Below are positions 17,695 through 25,145 of a stretch of 54,338 nucleotides of DNA, piece after piece. The stretch's first letter is position 1. Each line of letters begins with the position of its first letter. The stretch is taken from NCBI GenBank assembly GCA_023455425.1, contig JAEYCM010000031.1:1-54338 (forward strand). The letters run 5' to 3'. This stretch comes from Bacillota bacterium. Its GTDB lineage: Bacteria; Bacillota; Clostridia; Christensenellales; CAG-138. The notes below the pieces were generated by a model, which worked only from the letters and a program-made list of their open reading frames with translations, searched no databases and was not told the DNA's origin. The position numbers and the translations under genes are program-made.

Positions 17695-18990
17695 ATGTAT
17701 AAGCGGATTTTTATCACAATTCTTTGTGCGCTGTTTCTTTTCACTGTGTTTCCTGTGGGAGCCATGGCGAACAGAGTGCCAGTCCCGGTATCAGACGATG
17801 CGGTGGAGGCTGCAAGAATACTCTCCGGCCTCGATACGGAGAAGGATTTCGGCGGCGTTTATCTTACGGAAAATGCAACCAAGGTGGTTGTGCTGTTGGT
17901 CAAGGCGACGGAGGCACGCAGAAACGAAATCCGCGCCATGGTAAAAAACCCGGATATTCTAGTATTTAAGGCTGCAAAATACTCCGTTAAAGAGCTGCAA
18001 GCCGTATTTGACCAGATCGACTCCAACGGCAAATTCGAGTGGACGACGTACGGCATCGATATCATGAAGGGCTGCGTCAGCGTTACCGTCTATTATGGCG
18101 GGGAAGCCGCGGCGCGCGAGTATTTCAAACGCTTCGGCGATAAGGTACAGGTAGTCGGCTCGGATTTTGTCCCGAAGCTGGATGAATACGACGCGATAGA
18201 GGTCACCAATGAGGCGTGGATCAAGGAGGTATTCCCCGACGCAAAGGAATTTACCACAACAAATACCCACTTTGTGTTCTCCGGCGCGCCCAAGGTCACA
18301 AAGACGCGCGCCGTGTTGAATAAGCTTGGCGAAAGCCTCACGCTGTATCGCTTTGCCAACAAAAAGGATTACGAAAAATGCAAGGCCATGGTACGGGGAA
18401 CGTCCCTTGTCTATGGCGGCAATGTGGTGTATGTGGATACGGAGTTCGCCTCCACGTATTTCTACAACGAAAACAGCAATATGCTTGCCCTCTACTGCGG
18501 GTCCACGCAGCGCATATTCGGCAGGCTGGAGGACCGTAATTTTTTCCCGGCGGGCGGGCTTGGCGGGTTTTTTGCCCGGCGCAACAGTGTGATCTATAAA
18601 GATGGTACTATTCGTGTTGAGCCGGATGGAAACACACCGGATACGCCCAAAGCCCTTGCAAAGCTTTCCTCCGCGGTCGTGCGGGGTATCGTAAAAAGCG
18701 CGCCCGTAGGTGCAAAGGAAGGAGCGTATACGTTGGAATTGCGCGAAAGCATCCGCGGCAAGCTCAGCGGTACGATCACCGTCACCGCCATGCCCGGCGT
18801 AATGGAAAAGGGCAAAAGCTATATCGTGTCTTTAAAGGAGCAGTTGTCAGGCGGCAAAAAAACGCTAGTGCTGACAGACAACGCCTATTTCAGCGCATTT
18901 GAATTGAACGATAAGGGCTATGTGCTGCCCATCCGCGAATACGGCATGACAAAGCCTGTGACGCAGACCGCTTTCATCAAAGGACTATAA
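17695..18990 (+). CDS. Secreted protein of unknown function, paralogue 1 of 3 (with N-terminal extra domain)
   Basis: A 431-residue protein with a clear signal peptide (residues 1-25, cleavage near GAMA). Residues about 27-160 form a domain absent from paralogues 2 and 3. Its pattern (FGGVYLTENATKVVVLLV, KYSVKELQAVFDQI, YGIDIMKGCVSVTVYYG) resembles the propeptide-like domain of streptogrisin/alpha-lytic-type secreted proteases, but no protease domain follows. Residues about 165-431 match the shared domains of the next two proteins, with THFVFSGAPK, KTRAVLNKLGESLTLYRF, SLVYGGNVVYVDTEF and YVLPIREYGM. It probably acts outside the cell. I do not recognise a family. Confidence 0.85.
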   Translation: MYKRIFITILCALFLFTVFPVGAMANRVPVPVSDDAVEAARILSGLDTEKDFGGVYLTENATKVVVLLVKATEARRNEIRAMVKNPDILVFKAAKYSVKELQAVFDQIDSNGKFEWTTYGIDIMKGCVSVTVYYGGEAAAREYFKRFGDKVQVVGSDFVPKLDEYDAIEVTNEAWIKEVFPDAKEFTTTNTHFVFSGAPKVTKTRAVLNKLGESLTLYRFANKKDYEKCKAMVRGTSLVYGGNVVYVDTEFASTYFYNENSNMLALYCGSTQRIFGRLEDRNFFPAGGLGGFFARRNSVIYKDGTIRVEPDGNTPDTPKALAKLSSAVVRGIVKSAPVGAKEGAYTLELRESIRGKLSGTITVTAMPGVMEKGKSYIVSLKEQLSGGKKTLVLTDNAYFSAFELNDKGYVLPIREYGMTKPVTQTAFIKGL

Positions 18991-19004
18991 AGGAGGAAAT
19001 CGAC

Positions 19005-19958
19005 ATGACAAGACGGATACTGCTCCTGGCGCTTTGCACCCTGCTCCTTTCCTTTAGCCTGCCGCTGACAGGCCTCGCGGTAACAGGATGCATTGTAGAG
19101 GACAAGGAAGCCGTTACCCTGTTTGCAACGGGGGAATGGCTTACAAGAAGTGAAAAGTGGCTCGCTTCCAATTTTCCAAAGCTGCGCAGCATGGAGACTA
19201 CTCAGACCCGCTTTGTATTCGCCTCCGCCCCGGAAGCCGTGAAGACCCGCGCCGTGCTCAACAAAGCAGGCGAATCTCTCACGCTCTACCGCTTTAAGGC
19301 GGAGAAGGATATGCAAAAATGCATCGCCATGATAAAAGGCAATTCTCTTGTCTACGGCGGCAAGACGGTATATGTGGATACGCTGTTTCCCGCGACCTAC
19401 TATGCCGCCGGAAACGTGATTGCGCTTTATTGCGGTGCGGACGCTGCGGTGGATAAGAAGCTACAAGAAACTTACGAGGTTGCGGGCGGATACGGCGGAT
19501 ATTTTGATAAGCGGGATGAGGCGGCGCTGCCGGAATCGGCCCTATATCTTGATGTACTCGTTGTTTCGCCTCCTCAGGAACGCCCCGCGCCTAAAAACCT
19601 GAAAGAACTCCTCAAGAGGGCGGACAGCGTTTATATCGCAAAAGTGAACAAGGTCCCTGTTTGGGGAAAAGGAACCAATGTTGACGGAATGTATCAACTG
19701 GAGGTCACAGAGAATGTCCGCGGCATTGCCCGTACCTCCATACGGTTGCGGGATTGGCCGGGCGTCATGCATTCAGGGAGGACATATGTGCTCTATCTGC
19801 AGCATGTGGAGAACGAAGTGGGCGGAACCGACATCATGTATGCGGATACAAAGAGCCACTCCACATTTGAAATCGACGACCGCGGCTATGTACTCCCTAT
19901 TCGAGAATATGGCATGAAAGCGCCAGTGAAACTGGAGCAATTCTTAAAAGGGTTATAA
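19005..19958 (+). CDS. Secreted protein of unknown function, paralogue 2 of 3
   Basis: A 317-residue protein starting after AAAGGAGG, 14 bases past paralogue 1. The signal peptide covers residues 1-26. The first shared domain (about 40-175) contains TRFVFASAPE, KTRAVLNKAGESLTLYRF, YGGKTVYVDTLFP and IALYCGADAAVD. The second (about 200-317) contains RADSVYIAKVNKV, LEVTENVRGI, WPGVMHSGRTYVLYL and the terminal YVLPIREYGMKAPVKL. The second domain has the look of a small beta-barrel (ADSVxxAxV start, as in NTR/OB-like folds), a weak inference. It is closest to paralogue 3. Confidence 0.85.
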   Translation: MTRRILLLALCTLLLSFSLPLTGLAVTGCIVEDKEAVTLFATGEWLTRSEKWLASNFPKLRSMETTQTRFVFASAPEAVKTRAVLNKAGESLTLYRFKAEKDMQKCIAMIKGNSLVYGGKTVYVDTLFPATYYAAGNVIALYCGADAAVDKKLQETYEVAGGYGGYFDKRDEAALPESALYLDVLVVSPPQERPAPKNLKELLKRADSVYIAKVNKVPVWGKGTNVDGMYQLEVTENVRGIARTSIRLRDWPGVMHSGRTYVLYLQHVENEVGGTDIMYADTKSHSTFEIDDRGYVLPIREYGMKAPVKLEQFLKGL

Positions 19959-19975
19959 TTATTAGGAGGGAATTC

Positions 19976-20890
19976 ATGAAAATCCGATTTTTCAGCTTGA
20001 TTCTATGTCTGCTGTTTTTGGCCGCTTTCCCTTTGTCCACAGTCGCGGTACAGCAGGAGTATGTTGTAGTTGACGTGGCGAAAACGGAAACGGATGCCGA
20101 TTGGCTGCGCGAAACATTCCCCAAACTGCGCAGCATGGAAATGGCCGAGACCCGTTTCGTATTCGCCTCCGCGCCGGAGGTTACAAAAACCCGCGCTGTG
20201 CTCAACAAAAAGGGAGAATCCCTGACGCTCTACCATTTTGATACCGAAAAGGACATGGAGAAGTGTCGGGCTATGATCAAAGGCGTCACGCTTGTCTATG
20301 GCGGGAAAACGGTATATGTGGATAGCAAATTTCCCGTAACGTATTACTACGATGCAAAAGCGAATAGCATTGCCCTCTATTGCGGCGCGGACGCTGCGGT
20401 GGATAAAGCGCTGAAGGAAACCTATGCGGTTGTGGGCACTTATGGCGGTTACTTTGACGCCCGGCATAGTATTGCCATGCCGGGTGAAACAGATGAAATC
20501 GTCACCCCACAAACGGAGGTGATAGAAAGCCTCAAGGATGTTAAAAAACGGGCGGACAGCGTCTATGTTGCCACCGTTACGCATACGTCCGTTTGGCAGG
20601 GAGATTCGGTCAGCGGCTCTTACGCGCTGACGGTAAAAAAGACGGTGCGCGGCATCGAGCGTACCACGCTCAAGCTTTCCGAACTCTGGCCGGGCGTGAT
20701 GATAGCGGGGAGAACTTATGTCGTCTGCGTCAAGCATGTTTCCACGGAAAACGGCGCGACGAAACTCCTGCTTGCGGATCGGCTGTACGAATCCGCCTTT
20801 GAAATTGATGATAAAGGCTATGTGCTGCCCATCCGTGAATACGGCATGAAAGCGCCGGTAAAGCTGGATACTTTCCTGAAGTCCATATAA
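19976..20890 (+). CDS. Secreted protein of unknown function, paralogue 3 of 3
   Basis: A 304-residue protein preceded by AGGAGG, 17 bases after paralogue 2. It has a signal peptide (residues 1-24) and the same two shared domains as paralogue 2 (TRFVFASAPEVTKTRAVLN, YGGKTVYVDSKFP, IALYCGADAAVDKAL, WPGVMIAGRTYVV, YVLPIREYGMKAPVKL). Paralogues 2 and 3 lack the N-terminal domain of paralogue 1, so either it was lost before a second duplication or it was gained by paralogue 1. The three genes form one transcription unit. No enzyme motif or membrane anchor is visible. Confidence 0.85.
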   Translation: MKIRFFSLILCLLFLAAFPLSTVAVQQEYVVVDVAKTETDADWLRETFPKLRSMEMAETRFVFASAPEVTKTRAVLNKKGESLTLYHFDTEKDMEKCRAMIKGVTLVYGGKTVYVDSKFPVTYYYDAKANSIALYCGADAAVDKALKETYAVVGTYGGYFDARHSIAMPGETDEIVTPQTEVIESLKDVKKRADSVYVATVTHTSVWQGDSVSGSYALTVKKTVRGIERTTLKLSELWPGVMIAGRTYVVCVKHVSTENGATKLLLADRLYESAFEIDDKGYVLPIREYGMKAPVKLDTFLKSI

Positions 20891-20984
20891 CCGGCTCCCT
20901 CCTTGTGATAGCATATATCCATACGGAAACATCACGTATGTTTTGTAATAGTATGGGATATACCGTCATAAGGAGGTGATCCGC

Positions 20985-21095
20985 GTGTCCAGAGACGGTT
21001 GGCGCAGGGGAGGATGCACACTGCGTTCCTGTCCCAGATGGCCTGGTAATAGCAGGGGATGCCGCATCCGAACAGGAGTCTGGTCTTGGTTCTAA
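20985..21095 (+). CDS. Candidate small protein (36 codons, GTG start)
   Basis: A short frame begins GTG-TCC-AGA and ends TAA, encoding about 36 residues rich in Arg, Trp, Gly and Cys (for example GGCTLRSCPRWPGN). Immediately upstream, 20970-20982 reads AAGGAGGTGATCC, the full 13-base complement of the 3' end of bacterial 16S rRNA. That is the strongest ribosome binding site in the window, two bases from the GTG. Against a real gene: AGA and AGG codons are common here and rare in neighbours, and no homologue is known to me. The 270-base gap could instead encode a structured RNA. Confidence 0.35.
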   Translation: MSRDGWRRGGCTLRSCPRWPGNSRGCRIRTGVWSWF

Positions 21096-21112
21096 GGAGA
21101 AGCTGGTATATA

Positions 21113-21146
21113 AAACGCCCCGGGGAGCATGCTCCCCGGGGCGTTT
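21113..21146 (-). terminator. Perfect palindromic terminator (mainly for the FMN-binding gene)
   Basis: A perfect 34-base palindrome with AAACGCCCCGGGGAGC as its left arm lies 14 bases after the stop of the minus-strand FMN-binding gene. On that strand it is followed by TTTTATA. On the plus strand the T-run is shorter, so it may also end transcripts from the paralogue cluster side. Confidence 0.85.
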
Positions 21147-21160
21147 ACGGTTAATTACAA

Positions 21161-22504
21161 TTACAGTCCGGCGGCGATTTCAAGCGCCTTGTTGACCGCG
21201 GTGATGACAGATTCCGAACTGATGGTAGCGCCGGAAAGCGTATCCACAGTAACCGGAGCGGTCTTGCCCGCAAACTGCGCCTGGAAGGCTTCGTCGGTCA
21301 ATACGCGTTCGCCCAGACCGGGGGTTTCCGCAAAGCCGTCTTCAAGCACCTGGATACCGCCGACGGTACCATCGGCAAGCACGCCCACCTTCACGGAGAT
21401 CGGCCCGCCGTAACCCTGTTCGCTCGTCTGGACGATCACGCCCTGGTCGGCGGTCCACAGCGCGTCGGCGCCTTCGGGGGCGGTCGCTTCCGTCACATTG
21501 GTGGCGCCGGGAAGGAGCTTCGCTTCAGGGGAAGCAACCGCAGTCGCCTTGCTCGGGTCAAGGAAGGGCTGCGCGGCTTTGAGCGCGTCGTTCACCGCGG
21601 CGATAACGGCGGAGGAGCTGACGGTAGCGCCGGAAATCGTATCCGCGTTTTCGCCCGCTTTGACTTCGCCGGTGAGGCCCTTGAACTGGTTGAGGAATTC
21701 CTTATCCTTCACGCGGGAACCAAGGCCGTCGGTCTCCGCAAAGCCTTCTTCGGTGATGGCGACGCCCGCAATCGCACCGCTGTGCGCAACGCCAACCTGC
21801 ACCTGAATCTTGCCGCCGTACCCTTCCTTGGATACAAATACCACGCAGCCTGCGTCGGAACTCCAGATCGCGTCGATACCCTCGGTTGCGGCTTCTTCCT
21901 GCTTGGTGGTAGCGCCGGGGAGTATGCCGCCGAACACAAGGTCTTCGGGGCCTTCTTCTTCTGCTCCCAGGCCGAGGACTTCTTCAATCACATAGGCCGC
22001 CGCCTTGTTGACGCCGGAAACCACCGCGCTCGAACTGATGGTAGCGCCGGTGATGGCGTTCACGCCTTCATTGAGTACTGCGGGAGCGGCAAGGCCTGTA
22101 AACTGGCCGGTGAACGCAGGATAGAGCACCTTTTCGCCAAGACCGGGAGTTTCGTGGAATTTCTCGCCGCCCACGGCAACTCCGGTGATGTTGCCTTCCA
22201 TGTCCACGCCCACGGTGATGTCGATGGGGCCGCCGTAGCCGTTGACCGTAATCTCGGCAACATGGCCTATGGTCTTGTTATCCGCAGCGCCGGCATAGCA
22301 ATGGGTAACTTCCGCGCCTTCCGCAAGGGGAAGTTCGGTAAAGCCTTTTGCATCGGGGAATACGTTAAGCAGCGCGGACTTCTGCGCGGCTTTAATTTGA
22401 TCTGCGGCCTTTTCGGCTGTGAGCGAGTTGATGAGGACCAGTAGCCCCCCGGCAACGATGGCGATGACCAGCAGAACCAACCATGCCGGTATGCGTTTTT
22501 TCAT
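21161..22504 (-). CDS. Membrane-anchored protein with three FMN-binding domains
   Basis: A 447-residue protein with one N-terminal membrane anchor (about residues 6-27) and three tandem FMN_bind domains (about 65-170, 205-312 and 340-447). Each ends in the flavinylation motif: ITGATIS with T155, ISGATVS with T294, and LSGATIS with T427. In this family FMN is attached covalently to the threonine by an ApbE flavin transferase. The protein should therefore hold three flavins outside the membrane and pass electrons, as in Rnf/Nqr subunits and the PplA protein of extracellular electron transfer. Genes for a Gx-transporter protein and a NusG-II protein lie directly upstream. No ApbE gene is in the window. 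Confidence 0.9.
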   Translation of the reverse strand: MKKRIPAWLVLLVIAIVAGGLLVLINSLTAEKAADQIKAAQKSALLNVFPDAKGFTELPLAEGAEVTHCYAGAADNKTIGHVAEITVNGYGGPIDITVGVDMEGNITGVAVGGEKFHETPGLGEKVLYPAFTGQFTGLAAPAVLNEGVNAITGATISSSAVVSGVNKAAAYVIEEVLGLGAEEEGPEDLVFGGILPGATTKQEEAATEGIDAIWSSDAGCVVFVSKEGYGGKIQVQVGVAHSGAIAGVAITEEGFAETDGLGSRVKDKEFLNQFKGLTGEVKAGENADTISGATVSSSAVIAAVNDALKAAQPFLDPSKATAVASPEAKLLPGATNVTEATAPEGADALWTADQGVIVQTSEQGYGGPISVKVGVLADGTVGGIQVLEDGFAETPGLGERVLTDEAFQAQFAGKTAPVTVDTLSGATISSESVITAVNKALEIAAGL

Positions 22505-22583
22505 GTGTGTTCTCCCTTCGGTATTTGCTCCTGCAATATTAAAAAGCGTCCCCCAGCCGGGTTAAGCCCTAAAAGAGGCTGCT

Positions 22584-23150
22584 TTATAACTTTGTTTCTC
22601 CGGGTGTAAGCGTGGTTTCGGGTGAACGGTTATTTCCGGGCTTTTTTTTTGCCTTATTGGTATCATATGCTTCAATGCCTTTGATGGCAGATTTTGCGGC
22701 GATGCCGGTCAAAAGCCCGGTCACGGTGCCTGCGAGCAGCAGTATGGGCAAATACCCAAGCAGCGCGCGGGACTGCACCACCAGGCATGCGGCGAGAATC
22801 TGCCCGATATTATGGCTGACGCCGCCCGCTATGCTCACCCCGATAATGCTCAAACCATTGATACGGCGCAGCAGCAACATGACAAGAAGGCTAAGCAGCC
22901 CTCCCGCAAAACTGTAGAGCATACCGGAAAGCCCTGCGAACAAAAACCCGGATAATAACACCTTCATTACCATCAAAAGTGCGGTGCCTTTTACGTCCAT
23001 CAGGTAAATCGCGTAAAGCAGTACGGTATTTGCAAGCCCCAGCTTAATGCCGGGCGCGGTTGCCGCTATGGGAATAAAGCGTTCCACCCAGCCGAGCACA
23101 AGCGCGACTGCCGTGAGCATACCAAAGCGGGTAATGGCTTTTGCGTTCAT
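22584..23150 (-). CDS. Gx transporter family membrane protein (EetB-like)
   Basis: A 188-residue polytopic protein with about five membrane segments. It starts MNAKAITRFGMLTAVALVLG and has the family hallmarks VERFIP, GIKLGLANTVLLYAIY, and GVSHNIGQILAA. Databases often call this family 'heptaprenyl diphosphate synthase component I', but no prenyl-synthase motif is present. In Firmicutes it is found with FMN-binding proteins and ApbE, and the Listeria homologue EetB is required for flavin-based extracellular electron transfer. It overlaps the NusG-II gene by four bases and precedes the FMN-binding gene by 79 bases. Confidence 0.85.
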   Translation of the reverse strand: MNAKAITRFGMLTAVALVLGWVERFIPIAATAPGIKLGLANTVLLYAIYLMDVKGTALLMVMKVLLSGFLFAGLSGMLYSFAGGLLSLLVMLLLRRINGLSIIGVSIAGGVSHNIGQILAACLVVQSRALLGYLPILLLAGTVTGLLTGIAAKSAIKGIEAYDTNKAKKKPGNNRSPETTLTPGETKL

Positions 23151-23518
23151 TGTTCTTCCCCCGCAACGAGCTCCACGGATACCTGGTTGGGCAGGCAGAT
23201 GATCCAGCTTCCAAGAACGCGTGATTTGTAGTTACCCAATGTCACTTCACCCTGCTTGATACAATCCTGGTTATGGCAGGTGGCGGAGTGCATCACAGCG
23301 CCATCTTCCGTAATATAGAGTTCATTCACCTTGCCGTCGCCCTGGTCGATTACGACGGTCTGCGCCTTGCCAAGGGGGACGCGCTTATATACCTCGCTGC
23401 CGATATAAATCACGACTTCGCCCTTGTTTGACGTAATGTTGTCCAGGCCCGTCCACAGGAACAGCCCAAGAACCACAATCAATACAATGCCAATGATAAT
23501 AAAGTCTTTCTTTTTCAA
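23147..23518 (-). CDS. NusG domain II-containing membrane protein
   Basis: A TTG start at 23518 is chosen because AAAGGA lies seven bases upstream. An upstream TTG at 23557 would sit almost at the transcription start. The resulting 123-residue protein has one membrane segment (about residues 7-25) and an extracellular beta-rich domain with the NusG-II pattern (IYIGSEVYKRVPLG, VNELYITEDGAVMH, CHNQDCIKQGEV). The two cysteines in ATCHNQDC are typical of this small family. It is regularly next to Gx-transporter and FMN-binding genes and is related to the EetA part of flavin-based electron-transfer systems. It is the first gene of this operon. Confidence 0.8.
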   Translation of the reverse strand: MKKKDFIIIGIVLIVVLGLFLWTGLDNITSNKGEVVIYIGSEVYKRVPLGKAQTVVIDQGDGKVNELYITEDGAVMHSATCHNQDCIKQGEVTLGNYKSRVLGSWIICLPNQVSVELVAGEEQ

Positions 23519-23567
23519 AACGGTGTCCTTTAAAAATCTTTGTCGTTCCCCGGACAATGCCTACATG

Positions 23568-23576
23568 ATTATAGCA
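23568..23576 (-). promoter_or_regulatory. Extended -10 promoter for the flavin redox operon
   Basis: On the minus strand TGCTATAAT (TATAAT at 23573-23568) is an extended -10 element. No convincing -35 is seen. The start would fall near 23561, leaving a short leader before the TTG at 23518. Confidence 0.55.
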
Positions 23577-23699
23577 TAGCTTTGTGAAAAAAACACCACT
23601 TTGCAAGATGTAATTCCTGTTTTATCACGCAATATTCTTCCTATGCGATCAGGATAGCCGACGCCATGCATGGGAAAAATGGAAGCGGGAGGTGCGCTT

Positions 23700-25145
23700 A
23701 TGCATGTAAATTCTATTTGGAAAGACGCCATTGTGCGGCCTGAAAAGCATACGCTTAGTCAGGATATGGAAACAGAGGTCGCCATCATAGGCGGCGGCAT
23801 TGCGGGGGTATTGACCGCTTATTTGCTCAAACAGCAGGGGATTCCTTCCATTATATTGGAAGCGGATACGGTGTTTTCCGGCCAGACAGGACGTACTACC
23901 GCAAAAATCACGTCCCAGCACGGCTTGATCTATGAAAAACTGACGACGCGTTTCGGCAGGGAAGGCGCGCTGCAATACGCCCGTGCCAATCAGAGCGCGA
24001 TCGAAGCGTATGCCGCTCTGGTTGAAAAGCTGGGTATCGATTGTAATTTTGAACGCGTATCCGCCTTTTTGTACTCCACAGAAGAGAAAGATCCGTTGGA
24101 AAAGGAAGCCGCGTCAGCTGCAGAGCTTGGAATTCCGGCGAGCTATACAACGGATACGGGCCTACCCTTTCCGGTGGCGGGAGCGGTGCGCTTTGACAAC
24201 CAGGCGCAGTTCCATCCCATTAAGTTTTTAAATGCGCTCATCCCGCACATCACCGTGTATGAGCACACGCGGGCGATCACGGTAGAAGGAAATGTCATTA
24301 GGACGCAGAACCACTCCGTTCGCGCAAAAAAAATTGTATTTGCCTGTCACTATCCCTTTATCAATGTACCGGGCTATTATTTCATACGCATGCACCAGGA
24401 GCGCTCCTATGTCGTTGCGCTCAGCGGCGCCATGGAGTTTGAGGCCACCTACATCAGCATGGATGAGAACGCGCTTTCGTTCCGCAACCATGAAGGGCTG
24501 CTGCTGCTGGGCGGCGGCGGGCACCGCACGGGGGACAACAAGGCGGGCGGCAAGTATGCGCTGCTGCGCGAGGCGGCAACGAAGTATTTCCCAAATAGCC
24601 GCGAGGTCGCCTGCTGGTCCGCGCAGGACTGCATGACGCATGACGGCGTTCCCTATATCGGCCGGTTTTCGCACGATACGCCGGATTGGTACGTTGCCAC
24701 AGGCTTTCAGAAGTGGGGCATGACGACTTCCATGGTGGCTGCCACTTTATTGAGCGACGCCATAGCAAAAGGAAAGGACGACGCATTCGGCATATTCTCC
24801 CCGGACCGCTATGTACCCATAGCTGCTGTGCCGGAGCTGTTAAAGGACGGCGGGCAGGCAGTGAAAGGGCTCACTAAGCAGCTGTTCCATATACCGGGGA
24901 AGACGCTTGAAGAGTTACCCCGCTCCCACGGCGGTGTCGTGGATGTGGAGGGGGAGAAGCTTGGCGTATACAAAAACGCGCAGGGCGAGTGCTTCACGAT
25001 ACATACCCGATGCCCGCACCTGGGCTGCGAGCTTACCTATAATCCCGATGAAACCAGTTGGGACTGCCCGTGCCACGGCTCCCGCTTTTCCCATACGGGG
25101 GATCTCTTAGACGGTCCCGCGCAGGAGGATGCTTCGCGTGCGTAG
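23700..25145 (+). CDS. FAD-dependent oxidoreductase with C-terminal Rieske [2Fe-2S] domain
   Basis: The ATG at 23700 follows GGGAGG, giving 481 residues. A DAO-type FAD domain begins with the dinucleotide-binding motif VAIIGGGIAGVLTAYLL, then VFSGQTGRTTAKIT. The last 90 residues are a Rieske domain whose cluster ligands are visible as CPH and CPCHGSRF. The family plan (DAO plus Rieske) is common in Firmicutes and the substrate is unknown. The end of the protein overlaps the next gene, and its final stretch after LLDGPA is short and atypical (QEDASRA), though not obviously broken. Transcription is divergent from the flavin redox operon. Confidence 0.9.
   Translation: MHVNSIWKDAIVRPEKHTLSQDMETEVAIIGGGIAGVLTAYLLKQQGIPSIILEADTVFSGQTGRTTAKITSQHGLIYEKLTTRFGREGALQYARANQSAIEAYAALVEKLGIDCNFERVSAFLYSTEEKDPLEKEAASAAELGIPASYTTDTGLPFPVAGAVRFDNQAQFHPIKFLNALIPHITVYEHTRAITVEGNVIRTQNHSVRAKKIVFACHYPFINVPGYYFIRMHQERSYVVALSGAMEFEATYISMDENALSFRNHEGLLLLGGGGHRTGDNKAGGKYALLREAATKYFPNSREVACWSAQDCMTHDGVPYIGRFSHDTPDWYVATGFQKWGMTTSMVAATLLSDAIAKGKDDAFGIFSPDRYVPIAAVPELLKDGGQAVKGLTKQLFHIPGKTLEELPRSHGGVVDVEGEKLGVYKNAQGECFTIHTRCPHLGCELTYNPDETSWDCPCHGSRFSHTGDLLDGPAQEDASRA

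Noticed and set aside
20970..20982. Fragment of a 16S rRNA gene
   Set aside because: The match is limited to 13 bases on one strand; flanking bases do not continue into 16S sequence, so a strong ribosome binding site is the simpler reading.
25080..25145. Frameshift truncating the Rieske domain
   Set aside because: The end is short and atypical, but both cluster-binding motifs are present and the overlap with the next gene has a proper ribosome binding site, so the arrangement looks natural.
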